Source: JBMNTP01 sp050945795 (GTDB lineage: Bacteria; Bacillota; Clostridia; Christensenellales; MGBC116941). From it: a stretch of DNA of 64,000 nucleotides. A program made the translations under genes and the position numbers. Positions within the stretch are counted from its first letter, which is position 1; every line of letters starts with the position of its first letter. This document shows, one piece after another, positions 44,349 to 52,553 of this stretch. The stretch lies in NCBI GenBank assembly GCA_050945795.1, contig JBMNTP010000002.1:62001-126000 (forward strand), given 5' to 3'. The notes under the pieces were generated by a model, which saw only the letters and a list, made by a program, of their open reading frames with translations, ran no database searches and was not told the origin of the DNA.

Positions 44349-45119
44349 CTACTGAACATATTCCTCAATCGCACCGTCCCACCACTGCTGCGCGCCGTCC
44401 ATATCAAACGGCTGCTGATACTCCGCCCATTCCACAATGGCAAACCTTTCAACAAAGCTGCCGTGCCGTTTTAAGGCGTATGCACCGCCGCTTTTTTCTA
44501 TCTCAAACGACGGCATATTGAGCTCCAGCGTAACCGACAGCATTTTAGGCGTTTCAACCTGCTGCTGTGATACCAGATATCCTATCCTCATGCTACCCTG
44601 CTCCGGCAATTCGGCCGACACGTCGAGTAGCGCGGCGGCTCCTTTAGTAAACTCCGGCAGCTCTACAATAAGCTCCGGCATATCCTTTTTGGCTCTTTCC
44701 ATTATTTCAATGCATTTATAAACATAAACCCGCTCCGCCGCCGCAAGTAAAAGCGCCTCCCGCTCCTCATCATCCGCCGCCTGCCAAGCTTCAAGCTCTA
44801 TAACACCGCCCGGCAAACCGGTATATCCGGCGTCAAGATACCCACCGTCAGCGATACAGCTAACGGTAAAGCTTTCGGCGTCCCAAAACATATTTTCAAA
44901 TTCCTGCCGCCGCTCCTCGGCGAAAGAATCGAGCGAATAATATTCCTTTGTCCAAAACGCCACCTTTTCACTAAGCCGCATATTAGCCTTGGCTGTAGCG
45001 AATGTTAAAACAGCGAAAAGCGCTAGTATTATAACGGTAAATATAACAAGCAGCGATGCCATGCCGTCCTTTTTCTTAAATTCGACGGCGCAGCACCTTA
45101 AAATGCCTTTTACCCTCAT
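44349..45119 (-). CDS. Pilus-operon membrane protein, minor-pilin-like
   Basis: 256 residues. One N-terminal membrane helix (about 21-42) after a basic KKKDGMASL stretch, then a mainly acidic outside domain. Position at the end of the pilin operon and the topology suggest a minor pseudopilin, comparable to PilX or GspK by place, but no prepilin GFxLxE motif is present and I see no family match. It overlaps the preceding prepilin gene by 4 nt, so translation is coupled. Confidence 0.6.
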   Translation of the reverse strand: MRVKGILRCCAVEFKKKDGMASLLVIFTVIILALFAVLTFATAKANMRLSEKVAFWTKEYYSLDSFAEERRQEFENMFWDAESFTVSCIADGGYLDAGYTGLPGGVIELEAWQAADDEEREALLLAAAERVYVYKCIEIMERAKKDMPELIVELPEFTKGAAALLDVSAELPEQGSMRIGYLVSQQQVETPKMLSVTLELNMPSFEIEKSGGAYALKRHGSFVERFAIVEWAEYQQPFDMDGAQQWWDGAIEEYVQ

Positions 45120-45589
45120 GGCCGGTACACGAAAAGCTTGTCCGTTTGCATATCCAACAGCTTTTCCCCTTTCCCCTCATACTCCACAACAACGCTTATG
45201 CCGTACATAACGCTTACAACGCCGTCCGCCTCCGCCGCCTCGCCTATGCGCTCAAGCGATGATATCAGCGTAAATCCGTCAAGGCTCGGCTCACTTACCT
45301 GCCGCCATTTATCATCGAAATGCTTTTTAAAAGAATTAGAGCCGCCGCCTTCAAGCGGCCCGCCGGTAAATTCGCTTATATAATCATAAGGGTTTTGCCC
45401 CGACCTGAATTTTTCTATTTCTAAAACAGCCGCCTGCGCCGCGTTATCTGTATCTGTTGCCTTCCTAGACACCTGCCCCGCCGCCGCAAACACGCTTACT
45501 ATAACCGCCGACGCCAAAGATAGCACTGCCAATGAAATAATTATCTCTATAAGCGAAAAGCCTCTTCGCGCCTTTCTCCCCCTTAGCAT
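45116..45589 (-). CDS. Type IV prepilin-like protein
   Basis: 157 residues with the canonical prepilin peptidase site RRGFSLIEIIISL at 8-20: cleavage after Gly10, N-methylation of Phe11, Glu at +5. A hydrophobic helix follows, then a globular domain. It is the only member of the operon with a fully canonical signal, so it is likely the major or a core pilin. Neighbours on both sides touch or overlap it. Confidence 0.82.
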   Translation of the reverse strand: MLRGRKARRGFSLIEIIISLAVLSLASAVIVSVFAAAGQVSRKATDTDNAAQAAVLEIEKFRSGQNPYDYISEFTGGPLEGGGSNSFKKHFDDKWRQVSEPSLDGFTLISSLERIGEAAEADGVVSVMYGISVVVEYEGKGEKLLDMQTDKLFVYRP

Positions 45590-45592
45590 ACG

Positions 45593-46123
45593 CTACCTCC
45601 CCGCCTTAAGCGCTACCCGGTATTCGCTTAAATGAGCGCCGCCGTATTTGTCAGTGCCTATGCCGTATTCAATATATTTGCCGTCCGGCGCCATAGCTAC
45701 CCTAAAATCGCTTATATAAGCTATAACCTCGCTTATATCATCCTCCGGCAGCTCGCCATTTAATACTATGCACTCTCTAAGCGCGCCGCCGCTCATATAA
45801 ATCCAGCTTACCAGCTCTCCGGCTTGGGTATCAAAGCTTATAGCTATGCCGTTTTTGCCGTTTCCATCCGGCAGAACGGAAATAGCGCCGCCCTCATCGT
45901 TTTGCCTAAGCTTAACGCTTATAAAAGCCGCCGCCACCCGCACCTCCGACTCCTCGTCCCGTCTGACGCTTATGCGCTTATAAGCGGCGCTGCCGGCGTA
46001 TACTAAAGGTATAACCGACAACACAAACACCGTCGTTATGCACAATACCAGCACCATTTCGGCAAGCGACGAGCCTTTTTTAGGCGCAGCATTAAAGCCG
46101 CTGCCCGAAAACCACCGCCTCAT
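45593..46123 (-). CDS. Prepilin-like protein (DUF4860-like)
   Basis: 176 residues. KKGSSLAEMVLVLCITT near 15-31 resembles a prepilin site (G/SSLAE, Glu at +5), followed by one membrane helix and a beta-rich domain with LRQNDEGGAISVLPDGNG. By position and layout it fits the DUF4860 family of pilin-like proteins in clostridial pilus operons. It overlaps the preceding gene by 4 nt. Confidence 0.65.
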   Translation of the reverse strand: MRRWFSGSGFNAAPKKGSSLAEMVLVLCITTVFVLSVIPLVYAGSAAYKRISVRRDEESEVRVAAAFISVKLRQNDEGGAISVLPDGNGKNGIAISFDTQAGELVSWIYMSGGALRECIVLNGELPEDDISEVIAYISDFRVAMAPDGKYIEYGIGTDKYGGAHLSEYRVALKAGR

Positions 46124-46434
46124 TTTTCCACCACCATAAGCGACGGCCTAAAATTGCCTATGCCGCCGGTCTGATAATCATAATAGTAGTTTTCATGATC
46201 GAGCACCAAGCCGTAGTTCTCCTCAAGATACGCCAATGAAGCGGGATAGCTGCCCTCAAGCGCATAGCACTGCACCAGCGATCTGTTTATAGCCTCTTTT
46301 ATATTTTCTGCCTGCGCTTGCCCTGTATTAGCAGCAGCTTTAGAAAGCGGCAATAATATCACCGCCGCTATAACGGCTATAACCGCCGCCGCCGTGAGCC
46401 ACGCTATAAATCCGACGTCAATTCGTCTTTTCAT
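46120..46434 (-). CDS. Small pilin-like protein without prepilin motif
   Basis: 104 residues: a membrane helix at about 8-31 and a short soluble part of about 70 residues with AINRSLVQCYALEGSYPASLAYLEENYG, which resembles the major-pilin pattern of peptide length and Pro-Tyr spacing in small pseudopilins. No GF(T/S)LIE site is seen. It lies between the pilC-like and DUF4860-like genes, separated by 10 nt and overlapping by 4 nt. Confidence 0.6.
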   Translation of the reverse strand: MKRRIDVGFIAWLTAAAVIAVIAAVILLPLSKAAANTGQAQAENIKEAINRSLVQCYALEGSYPASLAYLEENYGLVLDHENYYYDYQTGGIGNFRPSLMVVEK

Positions 46435-46444
46435 ATTCCCCGCC

Positions 46445-47506
46445 TCATCCTATTGAGGAAATAACGCCGGTCATAGGTATAAGCACAGAAAGTATTATAA
46501 ATCCGGCTACAAGCGAAAGTACGGTTATCATAACCGGCTCTATAGACGCAGTAAATCTTTCAATAGAGCTGTCCGCCTCTTCCTCAAAAAGCTTAGCCGC
46601 TGTATTTAGCATCGTGTCAAGGCTGCCGGCTCTTTCCCCTACCGTTATTATGCGCAGGAAAAGCTCCGGGAATATACTAAATCCCCCAAGCGCATCTTTA
46701 AGCGAGCCGCCGCATTTTACCGCCTCATTGCAGCCGCGCAGCCGCTCCGCCGCGTAAGCGTTGCCTATATTATCCGCCGCCATATCCGCAGCCGTAGCTA
46801 TCGGTATGCCGCCTTTTAGCATGGTGCCAAGCATACCGGCGTAACGCGCGGTAATAACGTCGGAATTTACCTTTCTAAGCCCCGGCAGCCTCAGCTTTAG
46901 CTTGTCTATAAACCGCCGTCCGCCGGGCAGATACGGCATAAGTGCCGCCGCCACGCAAATAATAGCTATCGCCAAAAGTATATACACTATGTTTCTCTCA
47001 AAGAATGCACCTGCTAACAGCATGTTTTTTGCTATCTGCGGCAACTCTGTGCCGGCCGGCCCCAGTATTTTAGAGAAAACCGGCAAAACGCTGGTAAGAA
47101 GTATTATTATAACGGCTATCATAAGCGCGCCGAGTATCATAGGATACGCCATTGCCGACCTTAACCTGCGCTTTTGCTTATGCTCTTTTTCATAATGCCT
47201 GGCTAAATTAGTGAGAGTAGTATCGATTGTGCCGCTCGCCTCTCCGATTTTAAGCATGGCTATGAAGTATTCGGGGAAAGCTTCCGGCCTCCTCGATATA
47301 GCCGCCGCAAACGAAACGCCGGAGCGCATATCCTCAAGCACATTGTTAAGCGCCTTTTTAAGCGCCCCTTTTCCCGTCTGCTCCGCCGTTAATTCAACGC
47401 CTTCTGATAAAGGTATATCCGATTTTGCTATAACCGCCATTTGCCGGCAAAAAACAGCCAGCTCAAGCGGCGGCGCTCCGCTGTTTCTCCGTCCGGCTCC
47501 GCTCAT
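46445..47506 (-). CDS. pilC: PilC/GspF-type inner membrane platform protein
   Basis: 353 residues with two T2SSF domains (about 13-130 and 215-340) and three membrane helices. The first domain shows FCRQMAVIAKSDIPLSEGVEL and the second RYAGMLGTMLKGGIPIATAADM. It is the platform on which pilus or pseudopilus assembly ATPases act. It lies 4 nt after the PilT-like gene, so both are in one transcript. Confidence 0.85.
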   Translation of the reverse strand: MSGAGRRNSGAPPLELAVFCRQMAVIAKSDIPLSEGVELTAEQTGKGALKKALNNVLEDMRSGVSFAAAISRRPEAFPEYFIAMLKIGEASGTIDTTLTNLARHYEKEHKQKRRLRSAMAYPMILGALMIAVIIILLTSVLPVFSKILGPAGTELPQIAKNMLLAGAFFERNIVYILLAIAIICVAAALMPYLPGGRRFIDKLKLRLPGLRKVNSDVITARYAGMLGTMLKGGIPIATAADMAADNIGNAYAAERLRGCNEAVKCGGSLKDALGGFSIFPELFLRIITVGERAGSLDTMLNTAAKLFEEEADSSIERFTASIEPVMITVLSLVAGFIILSVLIPMTGVISSIG

Positions 47507-47510
47507 AATA

Positions 47511-48593
47511 TCAGCCCCTCATTATAAACTGTTCAAGTAGCCTGGTATCCTGCGCCCTAAGATAAGCCGCCTCTTTGCCGATTTCCCCCGCTTTATATAA
47601 CCTCGCCAGGTCATAATCCAAAAGCTGCATACCGTCGGCCTGTCCCGTTTGAAGTATATTGTTTATCTGATAATGCTTGCCCTCGCGTATAAGATTTCTA
47701 ACCGCCGGAGTAGCCAGCATAACCTCACTAGCCACTACCATGCCGCCGCCCTTGGCTTTTGGCACCAGTTGCTGTGATACAACGCCTTCTAATACCGTTG
47801 AGAGCTGCCCCTTTATCTGTCCCTGCTGCTGCGGCGGGAAAGAATCTATTATGCGATCTATCGACTTTGCTGCGCCTACCGTATGTAGCGTTGAAAAAAC
47901 CATATGCCCGGTTTCGGCGGCGGTTAAGGCTATGGCTATCGTCTCAGGATCTCGCATCTCGCCTAGCATTATAACGTCTGGATCTTCTCTTAGCGCCGAC
48001 CTTAGCGCCTCAGAAAACGTAGTGCAGTCGCCGCCTATCTCGCGCTGCGTTACCATGCTCTTTTTATGGCTGTGTAAATACTCGACAGGATCTTCTATTG
48101 TAAGTATGTGATAGTTGTAATTGCTGTTTATAATATCTATAAGACTGGCGAGAGTTGTTGATTTGCCGCTGCCCGAAACACCTGTCGCTAAAAACAGGCC
48201 CCGCCTTTTTTTAACAAACGAGCGCACCGACTCCGGCAGCCCCAGCGACTCAAACGCCGGTATTTCAAACGGCAGCGCCCTTATAGCCATGGCAAGCGTG
48301 CCGCGCTGACTGTATATATTGGCACGAAAGCGGCCTTTTCCTATAAAAGAATATGAGAAATCGACTGCGCCCTTTTTCTTAAGCCGCTTAATTTTGGTCT
48401 TGTCAAGCAGCAGAGGCACCAAATTCGCCACATAATCGGCGCCCGCCTTTTCCGTTTCCGGCACCGGCTCAAGCAGCGAATTGCGCCGCACCGACGGCCT
48501 TAAACCGGGGCAAATATGAAGGTCTGTGGCGTTTACCTCCAGCGTGTATTCAAGCAACCTGTGAAATCTCGCTCCAATTTCCTCCGCGCCCAT
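47511..48593 (-). CDS. pilT: PilT-type pilus ATPase
   Basis: 360 residues. The PAS-like N-terminal region is followed by a RecA-like ATPase with Walker A GVSGSGKSTT near 135-144, an Asp box LTIEDPVEYLHS, Walker B ALREDPDVIMLGEMRD and a His box STLHTVGAAKSIDRIID. It resembles PilT (AIRALPFEIPAFESLGLPE), the retraction motor, rather than PilB. It is the only ATPase of this operon. The ATG at 48593 has GGAGG; the frame is open 29 codons upstream without SD. Confidence 0.9.
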   Translation of the reverse strand: MGAEEIGARFHRLLEYTLEVNATDLHICPGLRPSVRRNSLLEPVPETEKAGADYVANLVPLLLDKTKIKRLKKKGAVDFSYSFIGKGRFRANIYSQRGTLAMAIRALPFEIPAFESLGLPESVRSFVKKRRGLFLATGVSGSGKSTTLASLIDIINSNYNYHILTIEDPVEYLHSHKKSMVTQREIGGDCTTFSEALRSALREDPDVIMLGEMRDPETIAIALTAAETGHMVFSTLHTVGAAKSIDRIIDSFPPQQQGQIKGQLSTVLEGVVSQQLVPKAKGGGMVVASEVMLATPAVRNLIREGKHYQINNILQTGQADGMQLLDYDLARLYKAGEIGKEAAYLRAQDTRLLEQFIMRG

Positions 48594-48635
48594 ATGCCCT
48601 CCATAACTTTTGTCGAAATATGGTATTTCTCGATT

Positions 48636-48664
48636 ATTATATAAGAACAGGCGGTTATTATCAA
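48636..48664 (-). promoter_or_regulatory. Promoter of the pilus operon
   Basis: Minus strand TTGATA (48664-48659), 17-nt spacer, TATAAT (48641-48636), 42 nt before the pilT start codon. Confidence 0.7.
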
Positions 48665-48669
48665 TAGAA

Positions 48670-48691
48670 GCGGCCGGCAATAGCCGACCGC
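48670..48691 (-). terminator. Possible terminator after ahpC
   Basis: GCGGTCGGC-TATT-GCCGGCCGC on the minus strand, a 9-bp stem with one G-U pair. The following TTCTATT is a weak T-run. It stands between ahpC and the pilus promoter. Confidence 0.5.
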
Positions 48692-48764
48692 TCCATTATA
48701 AAATTCGCTTGTCCATGTCTTTTAATTATATTTTCTTACGGCGTTTGCCGCAACCTACATAGCC

Positions 48765-49331
48765 TTATAGCTTGCCTACCAAATCTATGCCCGGCTTTAG
48801 AGTATCGGCGCCCGGTCTCCACCTCGCGGGACATACCCTGTCGCCATATTCGGTTACAAACTGAGCCGCATGCAGCTTTCTTAATAGCTCGTCAATATCC
48901 CTGCCTATGCCGTTATCATGCACCTCATAAGCCTTTATCTCGCCTTCAGGATTTACAATAAAGCTGCCACGCAGCGCCATGCCCTCTTCCTCAATCATAA
49001 CCCCAAACGACCGCGTCACTGCGCCGGTAGGGTCTGCCAGCATAGGAAAGCCTATTTTCTTTATGCTGTCCGAGCTGTCTGCCCATGCCTTATGCACAAA
49101 ATGCGAATCGGTTGAAATTGAGTAAACTTCCGCGCCCGCTTCTTTAAATTTATCATAGTTGTCGGCAAGATCCGAAAGCTCTGTCGGGCATACGAATGTA
49201 AAGTCGGCGGGATAGAAAAAGAACACCGCCCATTTTCCCCTCGTATCTTCCGATGTTACCTCTACAAACTCTCCGTTATGGTACGCCTGCAACTTAAAAT
49301 CATCAATTTTCCTGCCTATCATTCTTTCCAT
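48765..49331 (-). CDS. ahpC: Peroxiredoxin, typical 2-Cys AhpC type
   Basis: Reduces hydrogen peroxide and organic peroxides. 188 residues with the peroxidatic Cys in FYPADFTFVCPTEL (about C48) and the resolving Cys in RVCPARW (about C167). SD GGGGAGG lies 8 nt before the ATG. No ahpF is next to it, so reduction must come from another system such as thioredoxin. This is a second peroxide enzyme next to the Prx6-type at 32072-32749. Confidence 0.93.
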   Translation of the reverse strand: MERMIGRKIDDFKLQAYHNGEFVEVTSEDTRGKWAVFFFYPADFTFVCPTELSDLADNYDKFKEAGAEVYSISTDSHFVHKAWADSSDSIKKIGFPMLADPTGAVTRSFGVMIEEEGMALRGSFIVNPEGEIKAYEVHDNGIGRDIDELLRKLHAAQFVTEYGDRVCPARWRPGADTLKPGIDLVGKL

Positions 49332-49382
49332 TTCATATGCCTCCCCATTGTTATGTGTTATATTCTCCTAACATTTTTGGCT

Positions 49383-49405
49383 AAAAAACAGCTGTCCTTA
49401 ACAGC
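49383..49405 (-). terminator. Small attenuator-like hairpin in the ahpC leader
   Basis: Minus strand GCTGT-TAAGG-ACAGC, then TG and six T. It begins about 12 nt after the predicted transcription start. The stem is only 5 bp, so termination would be weak unless assisted. Confidence 0.4.
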
Positions 49406-49419
49406 GATAATTATTGCTA
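49405..49419. promoter_or_regulatory. Possible PerR-like box at ahpC
   Basis: Minus strand TAGCAATAATTATCG. The core AATAATTAT matches the middle of the PerR consensus TTATAATNATTATAA at every defined position, but the flanks do not. It overlaps the predicted transcription start, a repressor position. Confidence 0.35.
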
Positions 49420-49423
49420 TTTA

Positions 49424-49452
49424 AGTATAGTTCCGAAATTACTTTTTGTCAA
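49424..49452 (-). promoter_or_regulatory. Promoter of ahpC
   Basis: Minus strand TTGACA (49452-49447), 17-nt spacer, TATACT (49429-49424): consensus -35 and near-consensus -10. Confidence 0.78.
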
Positions 49453-49546
49453 TATTATTTTTAAAATAAACGAATATCCTTAGAATTTCGGGGCATCATA
49501 TGTCATGTGAGAGGTTCAAAGCAAGTCGAACCTCGTACCGTATAAT

Positions 49547-49728
49547 ATTGTTCTTAGCGAACAATGGCATTGAAGCAAAGAAATTTGCCGTACAGCCTTG
49601 CAGTGAGAGTGTATTAAGAAGCAAATTGTATTGGTATTAAAAAACGACTAAAGGAATTGCAAAATATTCTAAGCTAAGAGCCTCTTACGCAAAGGGCAGG
49701 GATGCAAAAACGCATTCCTGCCTTTTTG
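49547..49728 (+). ncRNA. Candidate structured RNA
   Basis: The gap 49332-49920 has no gene after the ahpC promoter. A TATAAT at 49541-49546 (no clear -35) is followed by a region whose ends pair: TTCTTAGC (49551-49558) with GCTAAGAG (49673-49680), 8 bp. Inside, GCAAA-GAAA-TTTGC (49575-49588) makes a hairpin with a GNRA loop. A strong terminator ends it at 49695-49727. Alternatively ATTGTTC/GAACAAT (49547-49565) pairs locally. No reading frame with an SD is visible. It could be a 6S-like or other small RNA; I cannot assign a family. Confidence 0.4.
49695..49727 (+). terminator. Strong intrinsic terminator
   Basis: GGCAGGGATGC-AAAAAC-GCATTCCTGCC, an 11-bp stem with one G-T pair, followed by five T. 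No protein gene ends before it on the plus strand, which is the main reason to suspect an RNA gene upstream. Confidence 0.8.
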
Positions 49729-49920
49729 CTTGCTTTTCTTCCTTGCCTTCTTCCTATATCCGGAGCGAGTATTCAGAAAAAGCAATGTAAATCCAAAAAA
49801 ACCTCGTGCGCCAATTCTAAGCACATCGCTTATATAAGCCGCTTCTTGGCTCATCATCCACGCCGCTTATACAGCAAATGCCGGGCAAAATCGCTTTTAC
49901 CCGGCATACCAATCGCCTTT

Positions 49921-50820
49921 TTAATCATCAAACACCGGCATAACCGGCCAATCAATGGCTCGCCGGCATTCATATCCCGTAGCCATAGATATATTGCCGA
50001 GCGCCGTTGCCGCCTTAAGCACGCCGCCTTCATCAAACGCCTTTTCAAACGTTTTCATGGCCGCTCCAGCGTCAAAAGCCGATTTGTCTATTAGCTCAAC
50101 AAAGCTGTCATTACTTTCCCCGTCCGGCAACTGCCATTTTTCCTTTGACAAATTCATGTAATCGGCTTTTACCTTAGAAGGAATTATAAACCGCGCCACA
50201 GTACCCCTGCCCGCGAAAAAGTCAAATGTTTTAGCCATCGCCAGCTTTATACCTAGCGGATCATGCAGCGCCTTTTGCGCCACCGGCATTGTTTTTATAC
50301 TCGTCTCAAACACCTTTTTATCGAGCGCCGCGCCATGCGCCTCCAATAAAACGCGAGTCAGCATTTTAGATATGTCCTTTATTTTGCTATCCTCAAGCTT
50401 AAGAAATTTCCAGCATCTTTTTATGCCCGTCGTACTTGCCAAAAGCTGCGAATCTACATACGTTTCGAGCAATACATGGTGCCTGCTCGATGCCGTTCTG
50501 CACTTTACATACCTGTGCGTGGCGGCGTCAAGGAAATAGTGCGTAAGAAAGCCGTAAAAGTATGCTTTTAAATAGTCCTTTTCAAGGCCATTGACGCAAT
50601 TTGCCATAGAGCGCAAAAAAGCGCCTGTATTTTCGTCATGAACCTTTACCCCCATGCCGTGCATGCCCCCTGGCTTTCTAAACGGTATTATGTTGTAATA
50701 GTACATTATGTCCGGCCCCTGGCTGCCCAGCGCGTAAGCCCCGCTGTCCTTAAGCTCCGGCATCATCGCCGCTTCTGCCGCCGCCTGAGCGCATATGTAA
50801 TGCGCATATATACCCGCCAA
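49921..50820 (-). CDS. Zinc-dependent phospholipase C family protein
   Basis: 299 residues of the Zn_dep_PLPC family. AHYICAQAAAEAA at the start, LGSQGPDIMYYYN near 32-44 and GFLTHYFLDAATHRYV near 90-105 give the His/Asp residues of the metal site. Unlike secreted clostridial phospholipases it has no signal peptide, so it is probably cytoplasmic, as are many Firmicutes members of unknown substrate. The start is a TTG with GGAGG 12 nt upstream, a longer gap than usual; an in-frame stop lies directly before it, so no earlier start exists. Confidence 0.78.
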   Translation of the reverse strand: MAGIYAHYICAQAAAEAAMMPELKDSGAYALGSQGPDIMYYYNIIPFRKPGGMHGMGVKVHDENTGAFLRSMANCVNGLEKDYLKAYFYGFLTHYFLDAATHRYVKCRTASSRHHVLLETYVDSQLLASTTGIKRCWKFLKLEDSKIKDISKMLTRVLLEAHGAALDKKVFETSIKTMPVAQKALHDPLGIKLAMAKTFDFFAGRGTVARFIIPSKVKADYMNLSKEKWQLPDGESNDSFVELIDKSAFDAGAAMKTFEKAFDEGGVLKAATALGNISMATGYECRRAIDWPVMPVFDD

Positions 50821-50866
50821 TTAAATACTTCACCTCCGCTTAAGCCATAACGCCTCGGCATTTTGC

Positions 50867-50903
50867 AAAAACGCATCCTCACGCAGATACGCACAAGGAC
50901 GCG
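50867..50903 (-). terminator. Terminator of the SRP RNA gene
   Basis: On the minus strand CGCGTCCTTGTGCG, TATC, TGCGTGAGGATGCG: a 14-bp stem with five G-U pairs, then five T. It lies 16 nt after the SRP RNA 3' end. Confidence 0.75.
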
Positions 50904-50919
50904 CCCTTTATATATTTGA

Positions 50920-51192
50920 TTGTCGCGCACCCCTTCTTCGACAGCACCTTTCCGGACGGTAACCCGGCAGGTGGCTCCGGTCAGGCTTCCCCGCGGCACA
51001 TGCGGTAACCCGCTTACTGCTGCTTCGGTCAAGATCTGACAGGGTTCACAGGCCCTCATTGCACGGGACCCGGCCATCGACGCTCCTTACCGGGGCGCGG
51101 CTCCACAAAGGCCGGCCTCAGAAGGGGAATTCAGCCCCGCTGTAGCGGATTGCGGGTACAGGGCACCGCTATCTCCCCGCCTAGCGCGACAA
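50920..51192 (-). ncRNA. ffs: Signal recognition particle RNA, large Gram-positive type
   Basis: About 273 nt. The ends pair: TTGTCGCGC (51192-51184) with GCGCGACAA (50928-50920). The 5' part carries the Alu-domain signature (GGGGAGATAGCGGTGCCC, then CCGCAATCCGCT and GAATTCCCCTTCTGAGG) known from Bacillus and Clostridium scRNA. The SRP54-binding domain IV is present as CTGTCAG ... GAAGCAGCAG. Its apical loop reads as UGAC rather than GGAA. It follows purA by 61 nt; no strong promoter is seen in that gap, so co-transcription with purA is possible. Reading frames across it are artefacts. Confidence 0.93.
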
Positions 51193-51253
51193 ACTTTAAA
51201 CTTTTCAATTCACCGTTTCTTAAAACCATTGTTAGCTTTCGGCTTTATATTTC

Positions 51254-52537
51254 TTAAAAAAGCTCCCGCCTTATAACGCATTCCTCGCGCGCCGGCCCCA
51301 CTCCTATCATAGCGACAGGCACTCCCGAGAGCCTTTCTATAGCTTTTATATATTCTTGCGCCGCTTTTGGCAGCTTATCAAATTCCCTTATATGGGAAAT
51401 ATCCTCGCTCCAGCCCTCAAACGTTTCATATACCGGCTTGCATCTTTCAAGCGCATTTATACTGGCCGGAAAATCGGTAATTATCTTTCCGTCAAGCTCA
51501 TATCCCGTGCATACCTTAACATCGCCAAAGCCGCCCAGCGTATCCATTCTTGTAACCGCCAAGGCGGTAAGCGCGTTTATGCGCACGCCGTATTTTAGTA
51601 TAACCGCATCGAGCCAGCCTATTCTTCGCGCCCGTCCGGTTGTTACGCCAAACTCATGCCCCTTTTCACGTATCTCATCGCCTATGCCGCCTATAATCTC
51701 GGTCGGGAACGGCCCTTTGCCAACCCTTGTGGTATAAGCCTTGGCTACGCCCAGCACCTCGTCCATCATAGCCGGCCCAAGTCCACCGCCGACGCAAGCG
51801 CCGCCGGATATAGGATGTGACGATGTAACGAAAGGATAGGTTCCATAGTCTATATCAAGAAGGGTACCCTGCGCTCCTTCAAAAAGCACATTGCCGCCCG
51901 ATTTATAACATTCATACGTCATAACGCCGGTATCGGTTATATGCTTTTTAAGGCGATTGGCATAACCTAAGTATTTTTCATATATTTCATTAAAGTCAAG
52001 CGGCTCATGATTGTACAGCGCTAAAAGCAACTTGTTTTTGGCGTTAAGCGCTTCCTTGAGCCTTAAGGCAAAATACTCCGGCTCTAAAAGGTCGCACATG
52101 CGTATGCCGGTGCGCTCCGCCTTATCGGTATAGCAAGGCCCTATGCCTTTAGCTGTCGTTCCAATGCCGCTCGCGCCTCTCGCCTGCTCTTCAAGAGCGT
52201 CGATAAGTAAATGATAAGGCATTACAACGTGCGCACGTTCGCTTATATATAAAGCGTCCATGGAAAGGCCTTCTTTTTCCAGCATTTCCATTTCTGCAAT
52301 AAGAGATGCCGGGTCAATAACCACTCCGTCGCCTATTACGCAGGCTTTACCCTCATACAGTATGCCCGAAGGCACCAGATGCAACCCAAGCTTTTTGCCT
52401 TTTGCAACTATGGTATGTCCGGCGTTGTTTCCGCCCTGGTATCTGACAACCATATCGGCCTTAGCCGCCAGCCCGTCGACAAATCTTCCCTTGCCTTCGT
52501 CCCCCCATTGCACTCCTAATACCGTAACACTAGACAT
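51254..52537 (-). CDS. purA: Adenylosuccinate synthetase
   Basis: First step from IMP to AMP, using GTP and aspartate. 427 residues: VLGVQWGDEGKGRFVDGLA at the N-terminus, QGGNNAGHTI, GIGTTAKGIGPCYTDKA, FEGAQGTLLDIDYGTYPFVTSS and TTGRARRIGW. The ATG at 52537 has AGGAG upstream. The leader contains a terminator-like hairpin directly after the promoter. The preceding gene (QueG-like) ends inside this promoter. Confidence 0.95.
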   Translation of the reverse strand: MSSVTVLGVQWGDEGKGRFVDGLAAKADMVVRYQGGNNAGHTIVAKGKKLGLHLVPSGILYEGKACVIGDGVVIDPASLIAEMEMLEKEGLSMDALYISERAHVVMPYHLLIDALEEQARGASGIGTTAKGIGPCYTDKAERTGIRMCDLLEPEYFALRLKEALNAKNKLLLALYNHEPLDFNEIYEKYLGYANRLKKHITDTGVMTYECYKSGGNVLFEGAQGTLLDIDYGTYPFVTSSHPISGGACVGGGLGPAMMDEVLGVAKAYTTRVGKGPFPTEIIGGIGDEIREKGHEFGVTTGRARRIGWLDAVILKYGVRINALTALAVTRMDTLGGFGDVKVCTGYELDGKIITDFPASINALERCKPVYETFEGWSEDISHIREFDKLPKAAQEYIKAIERLSGVPVAMIGVGPAREECVIRRELF

Positions 52538-52553
52538 ATTACTCGCTCCTGGG

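Noticed and set aside
49508..49531. Hairpin GAGGTTC/GAACCTC
   Set aside because: Seven base pairs with a 10-nt loop and no T-run; position upstream of the candidate RNA gives it no clear role.
50763..51077. Minus-strand frame of 104 codons
   Set aside because: It lies inside the SRP RNA and its terminator; the apparent protein is translated RNA gene sequence.
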